Below are positions 5,308 to 5,354 of a DNA stretch of 5,354 nucleotides, one piece after another. Position numbers and translations under genes: made by a program. The notes beneath the pieces were generated by a model. That model had not been told where the DNA came from, did no database searches, and saw only the letters and a list, made by a program, of their open reading frames with translations. Positions within the stretch are counted from its first letter, which is position 1. The number at the start of each line of letters is the position of its first letter. Source of the stretch: Chloracidobacterium sp. UBA7659 (GTDB lineage Bacteria > Acidobacteriota > Blastocatellia > Pyrinomonadales > Pyrinomonadaceae); NCBI GenBank assembly GCA_002483395.1, contig DLHV01000266.1, forward strand, positions 67,568 to 72,921, in the 5' to 3' direction.

Positions 5308-5354
5308 ATGTATCACAAGCTCTTTTCTACCTTATTTTTAATATCCGCCGTATT
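5308..5354 (+). CDS. Start of an exported protein gene, cut by the window end
   Basis: Only 15 full codons are visible, reading MYHKLFSTLFLISAV. A short N-terminal stretch with His and Lys is followed by a hydrophobic run, the shape of a Sec signal peptide n-region and h-region; a single transmembrane anchor is also possible. The cleavage site and mature protein lie beyond the window, so no function can be given. A strong GGAGG site at the right distance supports the start. The gene is divergent from serC, with about 210 bases between the two start codons. Confidence 0.7.
   Translation, partial: MYHKLFSTLFLISAV

Noticed and set aside
1..5354. tRNA-Sec (selC), other tRNAs, CRISPR repeats, insertion sequences
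   Set aside because: No cloverleaf with a TTCGA-type T loop, no evenly spaced repeats, no transposase and no terminal inverted repeats were seen by eye; a tRNAscan run would settle the tRNA point.

Overview
This is an ordinary bacterial chromosomal segment with six recognisable genes plus the first codons of a seventh. The base composition is moderate, and metabolic genes sit as single units facing alternately rather than in operons. The mix points to a free-living heterotrophic bacterium, possibly Acidobacteriota (Blastocatellia-like): aerobic tryptophan catabolism, a bacterial-type SelA, a single-domain cold-shock protein, and a small charged protein resembling a family I associate with myxobacteria and acidobacteria. 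That placement is a low-confidence inference from gene content and was not tested by a search.

Layout: (1) 3-515 (+) is the C-terminal part of an S41-family peptidase, cut by the window edge. (2) 674-1504 (-) is tryptophan 2,3-dioxygenase (kynA), convergent with the peptidase. (3) 1505-1814 is a 310-base AT-rich gap between the divergent kynA and cold-shock genes. It holds a good sigma70-type promoter, an inverted repeat across its -10 element, two small hairpins, and a terminator-like hairpin with an eight-T run, all before the cold-shock start. (4) 1815-2030 (+) is a 71-residue cold-shock protein with a strong ribosome binding site. (5) 2090-2121 is a perfect 13-bp hairpin serving as a shared terminator for the cold-shock gene and for (6) 2126-2446 (-), a small conserved-looking helical protein of unknown function. 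(7) 2553-3989 (+) is selA, divergent from the small gene. (8) 4006-5097 (-) is serC, convergent with selA across only 16 bases. (9) 5308-5354 (+) is the start of a gene with a good ribosome binding site and what looks like a signal peptide.

Functional links: SerC makes O-phosphoserine for serine synthesis. Serine charged on tRNA-Sec is the substrate of SelA, so the neighbours share a metabolite, but they are convergent and not co-transcribed. kynA starts tryptophan breakdown and no other kynurenine-pathway gene is present.

I see no mobile element, CRISPR array, rRNA or tRNA. The best candidate for something undescribed is the structured region 1559-1736 upstream of the cold-shock gene. It reads either as a conditional leader of that gene or as a separate small RNA of about 140 nucleotides. 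The other point of note is that the position normally held by the catalytic lysine in the S41 peptidase is a histidine.
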